Positions 6,511 through 9,432 of a DNA stretch of 9,432 bases are shown piece after piece. A program made the position numbers and the translations under genes. This stretch comes from Candidatus Fischerbacteria bacterium RBG_13_37_8 (GTDB lineage: Bacteria > Acidobacteriota > HRBIN11 > MFGW01). Location of the stretch: assembly GCA_001780385.1 (NCBI GenBank), contig MFGW01000104.1:1-9432 (forward strand). The letters are read 5' to 3'. The notes below the pieces were generated by a model. That model searched no databases. It saw only the letters and a program-made list of their open reading frames with translations, and was not told the origin of the DNA. Numbering within the stretch: the first letter of the stretch is position 1; every line of letters starts with the position of its first letter.

Positions 6511-6915
6511 TCACAAATGCGCTAAGCTGTATTTCACCTTCGCTTTTTCTATCTTATCAGTATCTGCAAAACGGCAACGTGCCCATATTTCCCACACTAC
6601 TTCATCACCGGAAAATGAAATAAGGGTCGCAATAAAACCACAATTCTCATTTACCATTTTCCATTGTTCCGGAAAATTCACATTCATCAGTTCATCATGT
6701 ATTCCTTCCGTGTCATGAATATCTTCATAGGGAATGGTATAAAGAAAATTAATCGCCTCGTCCATCGTATTCTCTACCTTCCGCACTACTTCTTCACCAC
6801 GAATTTTTTCCCTGCGCTGATTATGCAAAATTGAAACTATATCAGCTACTACTGCCGCTATAATAAAAACAATTGCCATTACTACCAGCGCTGAATAAAT
6901 CAGGTTACCTTTCAT
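6511..6915 (-). CDS. Small membrane-anchored protein in the PilX/GspK position of a minor-pilin operon
   Basis: The family is not recognised from sequence alone. The 134-residue protein has one N-terminal hydrophobic segment (about residues 4-27, LIYSALVVMAIVFIIAAVVAD), a charged helical stretch (HNQRREKIRGEEVVRKVE) and a globular remainder with cysteines 92 and 114. This is the layout of a minor pilin, but the leader is only MKG and Ser stands where Glu+5 would be, so the classical G[FY]xxxE motif is absent. PilX- and GspK-type subunits often have short leaders and may lack Glu+5, and the place between PilW-like and PilV-like genes fits PilX. The ATG overlaps the PilW-like stop as ATGA. The gene itself is well supported by this context; the PilX assignment is inference. 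Confidence 0.7.
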   Translation of the reverse strand: MKGNLIYSALVVMAIVFIIAAVVADIVSILHNQRREKIRGEEVVRKVENTMDEAINFLYTIPYEDIHDTEGIHDELMNVNFPEQWKMVNENCGFIATLISFSGDEVVWEIWARCRFADTDKIEKAKVKYSLAHL

Positions 6916-7859
6916 AACTCAAAATCCCTGTAATTAGATTTCTTGATAATAATTTTAGGATACCGGTTGCGCGGTATCGTGTAGATTTTTCTTCCTACCA
7001 CGAATGTCTCGGTTGATGCATTGCGTTTACGTGCTTCATTTTCCGGCAATGCTGCCAGTGTCCAATATTCGATGCCATCAAGTTTATGCGGTTCCAATGC
7101 CTCATGCGCTATGCAATCTAAATTCCCATCTGCATCTATATCATCCTCTATAGTTAACCTGCCATCTGAATTTGCGTCATAATTGCACACTATATACCCA
7201 TCTGCAGGATCCGGCATTTGTACAATTCCATATCCGCTCTTTCCCTTGCTCGTATACATAATATCAAAACCAACAACACCTTCCGCTACATATCCTTGCC
7301 CTTCAATCCATAATTTCTCCTCCCGTACTTCTAGATAATTCAATTTCCGCTGAATTTCTATTACATCACCCCGATGCACCCAGATAGGATCTGTTCCCTG
7401 CACCGCTATCCTGATCCTGCTCCCTGCACTGTCCACCAATAATAATTTCGCACTCTTTAGTCCACTATTGGTTACTATGGAAACACCAGTAAAACCTTCC
7501 ATTAATGCATAGGTAAAAAACTGCGGATCCTCTACCTTGATCCATTCACCTTCCGCAGTAATTTCTTTTCCTTCAACCGCAATGGAAGCATATCCGGGAC
7601 CCGAATAAAAATACACCATATTCGCTCCCCCTACCGGCATCCAAAAATATCCCCCGGAACCATTTATTATGCCAGCTTCAAGATACCTGCTCACTACCGC
7701 TAATACATTATCAACTCGGTTGTAATGATTCGCATGAAGATAATGAATCCACACTGCCTCAATTGCTGATGCTAACGCTAATATAATTAATAAACCTGCA
7801 AAACCTGCGGCTAACAATTCTACAAGACTGTAGCCGGATTCGCCGTTCTTTCGCTTCAT
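6912..7859 (-). CDS. PilW-like type IV prepilin with calcium-binding-type loops
   Basis: A minor pilin or pseudopilin of 315 residues. A short basic leader (MKRKNGESG) is followed by the cleavage motif G|YSLVELLAAG (Gly9, Tyr10 at +1, Glu14 at +5) and a membrane helix to about residue 36. Length, motif and position next to the PilY1-like gene fit PilW. The large C-terminal domain contains DANSDGRLTIED (228-239), a 12-residue EF-hand/dockerin-type loop with Asp/Asn at 1, 3, 5 and Asp at 12. It is followed at once by DIDADGNLD (240-248), a second acidic loop. Cysteines 225 and 249 bracket them and could form a disulfide. AGGAGGTG at 7868-7875 lies 8 bases before the ATG and overlaps the stop of the PilY1-like gene. 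Calcium binding is inferred, not shown. Confidence 0.83.
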   Translation of the reverse strand: MKRKNGESGYSLVELLAAGFAGLLIILALASAIEAVWIHYLHANHYNRVDNVLAVVSRYLEAGIINGSGGYFWMPVGGANMVYFYSGPGYASIAVEGKEITAEGEWIKVEDPQFFTYALMEGFTGVSIVTNSGLKSAKLLLVDSAGSRIRIAVQGTDPIWVHRGDVIEIQRKLNYLEVREEKLWIEGQGYVAEGVVGFDIMYTSKGKSGYGIVQMPDPADGYIVCNYDANSDGRLTIEDDIDADGNLDCIAHEALEPHKLDGIEYWTLAALPENEARKRNASTETFVVGRKIYTIPRNRYPKIIIKKSNYRDFEL

Positions 7860-7873
7860 GCTGTCCGCACCTC

Positions 7874-9432
7874 CTACCTGTGTTTCTCCTTGCCCGGATA
7901 CTCCTCCCTGTCGAGTACCGGCACCGTTATAACTTTCTTGTAAATAATTTCATGAGACGGTTGCGCTACTGCATCAAGATGCTCCATCCTGCTGTGATAC
8001 ACCATGTTGTCATCGGGCTGATCCTCTATCAGAATGATATTGAAATGCTCCGTCATTCTTTCGATATTAACAAATTCCCTTATATCAGCTATATACCCGG
8101 CATAGCTTCTCCCATATATCTTCTTTCCCTCCACTAAATCTTCAGAATTAATTCGTCCATCTCCATTAGTATCTATGAATGCCGGAAAATATTCATGGTT
8201 GAAATATTCACTCCTGACATCCGCCCACGGATGATTTTTCACTATCGAAAAATAATCACGCGGCAGAATAAACACCGTTGCATACGGTACCCTCGGCTCA
8301 CAATCTCCCTGCTCATAATACACTGTCTTTCCTATATGATAGGCATTCGACAAACTGCTGACTCTATCCGAGGAATACAATCGTTCCCCCATATGCGGAA
8401 GCTCAAACTGCACATATTTCTTTCCTGCTTCTTTTCCCGATAAGGTTATCCAATCTCCTTCAACGTTTTGCAAAGCGTAATGCGCTATTTCATCATCATT
8501 CGCCGGAAAATCTGCAGTGTGAGGTGCCGCTATATTTATATAATGAACCGTACTATCCTCTATATCAGCATTTTTCAATAAAACTCCATCTCCTGCAAAT
8601 AAATAACTCAGACCTGCATCTACGTATTTGCCTGTAGTTATATTTGGCATCCCATAAGCCTTATTTTTATCCAAAGGACTCGAGCTATGTTTAATAACCG
8701 GCTGCGTCGGCTTGCACACGTCAATTTCATAGACACGACTCGCATCATCAAATACAAGCACATTTCCTATTTCCTGATCGGGACTGCAACAATCGGTAAA
8801 ACGTGTTTCAATCCCGGTTATCACAGCATCATCTTCCGCCGGTTGTCCCTGGGCTAAATCTAAAATTGCATAATTTGCCCCGGTGAGTGGATGCTTGATT
8901 AGTAATTTCCTGACCGGCGTATCATGATAACCTGTCGGCAGAAGTAATAGTGCATTCCCTTGTTTATTCGGATATCCTGCCATACCCATCTGGTAAAAAT
9001 AATCCGGATTCTGCCATGTATAACTGCCTACCGTTGCATCTTCCCATAACCACGCCGGTTTCTGATGCAAAGATACCTTGAGCGCAAACACGCCTTCCAC
9101 AGTGGGCCCATATGCACCAATGAGAAACGTCTCCCATAAAGTTCCGGATACAGTACTTACGCGTAAATCATAAACATGAATCCGTGGCGTTATATCTTTC
9201 TGATACCATCGCGATTGTGCATACGCAGGTAATTCAGGTATATAACCGGGTGGAATAAATGCCCACATTTCTTCCATGTCCGCCACATTAAAACAATGTA
9301 TCATGCCATTATTCGCCGGCACAAAAATTACTTTTCGCCTCTGCTGTACCTTCTTTGCAAATTCAGCAAATGAGACATCCGGTACGCCGGTCGGTAATGG
9401 ACGGTTTGATGAAAATGCAGGTTTCTGCCAAC
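7874..9432 (-). CDS. pilY1: PilY1-like pilus tip protein, C-terminal propeller part, cut by window edge
   Basis: PilY1-type proteins sit at the tip of type IV pili and act in adhesion and in priming assembly. The frame is open to the right edge, giving 518 residues, so the N-terminus is missing. Family features: PLPTGVPDVSFAEFAKKV then KVIFVPANNGMIHCFNV (about 33-49), EEMWAFIPPGYIPELP (53-68), TLWETFLIGAYGPTVEGVFAL (97-117) and PAWLWED (125-131). These are the blades of the C-terminal beta-propeller. Residues 420-431, DTNGDGRINSED, form an EF-hand/dockerin-type calcium loop; PilY1 of Pseudomonas is known to use a calcium site in this domain. A Cys-Cys pair occurs at 214-215. A GTG at 9322 and later ATGs are internal, not starts. 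First gene of the group seen here, ending 14 bases before the PilW-like gene. Confidence 0.87.
   Translation of the reverse strand, partial: WQKPAFSSNRPLPTGVPDVSFAEFAKKVQQRRKVIFVPANNGMIHCFNVADMEEMWAFIPPGYIPELPAYAQSRWYQKDITPRIHVYDLRVSTVSGTLWETFLIGAYGPTVEGVFALKVSLHQKPAWLWEDATVGSYTWQNPDYFYQMGMAGYPNKQGNALLLLPTGYHDTPVRKLLIKHPLTGANYAILDLAQGQPAEDDAVITGIETRFTDCCSPDQEIGNVLVFDDASRVYEIDVCKPTQPVIKHSSSPLDKNKAYGMPNITTGKYVDAGLSYLFAGDGVLLKNADIEDSTVHYINIAAPHTADFPANDDEIAHYALQNVEGDWITLSGKEAGKKYVQFELPHMGERLYSSDRVSSLSNAYHIGKTVYYEQGDCEPRVPYATVFILPRDYFSIVKNHPWADVRSEYFNHEYFPAFIDTNGDGRINSEDLVEGKKIYGRSYAGYIADIREFVNIERMTEHFNIILIEDQPDDNMVYHSRMEHLDAVAQPSHEIIYKKVITVPVLDREEYPGKEKHR

Noticed and set aside
6443..6718. Plus-strand open frame whose peptide repeats VHSRAD twice
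   Set aside because: The repeated peptide comes from reading through the 17-base direct repeat; the rest is antisense to the 134-residue protein gene. Not a gene.
7874..9322. Start of the PilY1-like gene at the GTG at 9322
   Set aside because: The frame stays open and family-like upstream of it (KVIFV, VPDVSFAEF) to the window edge, so the GTG is an internal valine codon.

Overview
All recognisable genes in this 9.4 kb window lie on the minus strand, so the biological order runs from position 9432 down to 1. Two modules sit head to tail. The first (9432 to about 5457) looks like the minor-pilin or tip-priming set of a type IV pilus or type II secretion-like system: a PilY1-like propeller protein cut by the window edge, a PilW-like prepilin, a small membrane-anchored protein in the PilX position, a PilV/GspI-like prepilin and a FimT/FimU/GspH-like prepilin. 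The second (5244 to 1) starts with a GspF/PilC inner-membrane platform protein. It continues with the five export-apparatus proteins of a type III secretion system in the order sctR, sctS, sctT, sctU, sctV; sctV is cut by the left edge.

The genes are tightly packed. There are 4-base ATGA overlaps at PilW-like/134-aa protein, PilV-like/FimT-like and sctS/sctT, and a 44-base overlap at sctU/sctV. The few gaps (about 2040, 3220, 5260-5440 and 6446-6504) hold small palindromes or heptamer repeats of kinds that recur across genomes of uncultured bacteria. No RNA gene, CRISPR array, insertion sequence, convincing promoter or terminator was seen, and no gene-free stretch exceeds about 210 bases.

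SctR and SctV read as the non-flagellar (injectisome) type rather than FliP/FlhA. The most striking point is in SctU: the NPTH autocleavage motif of the FlhB/SctU family reads NPKE here, in an otherwise intact protein. The other points of interest are the union of a PilY1/minor-pilin set with a type III export gate, dockerin- or EF-hand-like calcium loops in both the PilY1-like and PilW-like proteins, and a sctV start inside sctU.

Organism: a Gram-negative bacterium of moderate to low GC. A GspF gene next to sctRST and a sctU-sctV pair recall Chlamydia, where (from memory) gspDEFG lies near cdsRST and cdsU-cdsV are adjacent. The environmental-type dispersed repeats and DxNxDGxI loops would fit an uncultured relative in or near the Planctomycetes-Verrucomicrobia-Chlamydiae-Omnitrophota group. 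This placement is inference with low confidence.
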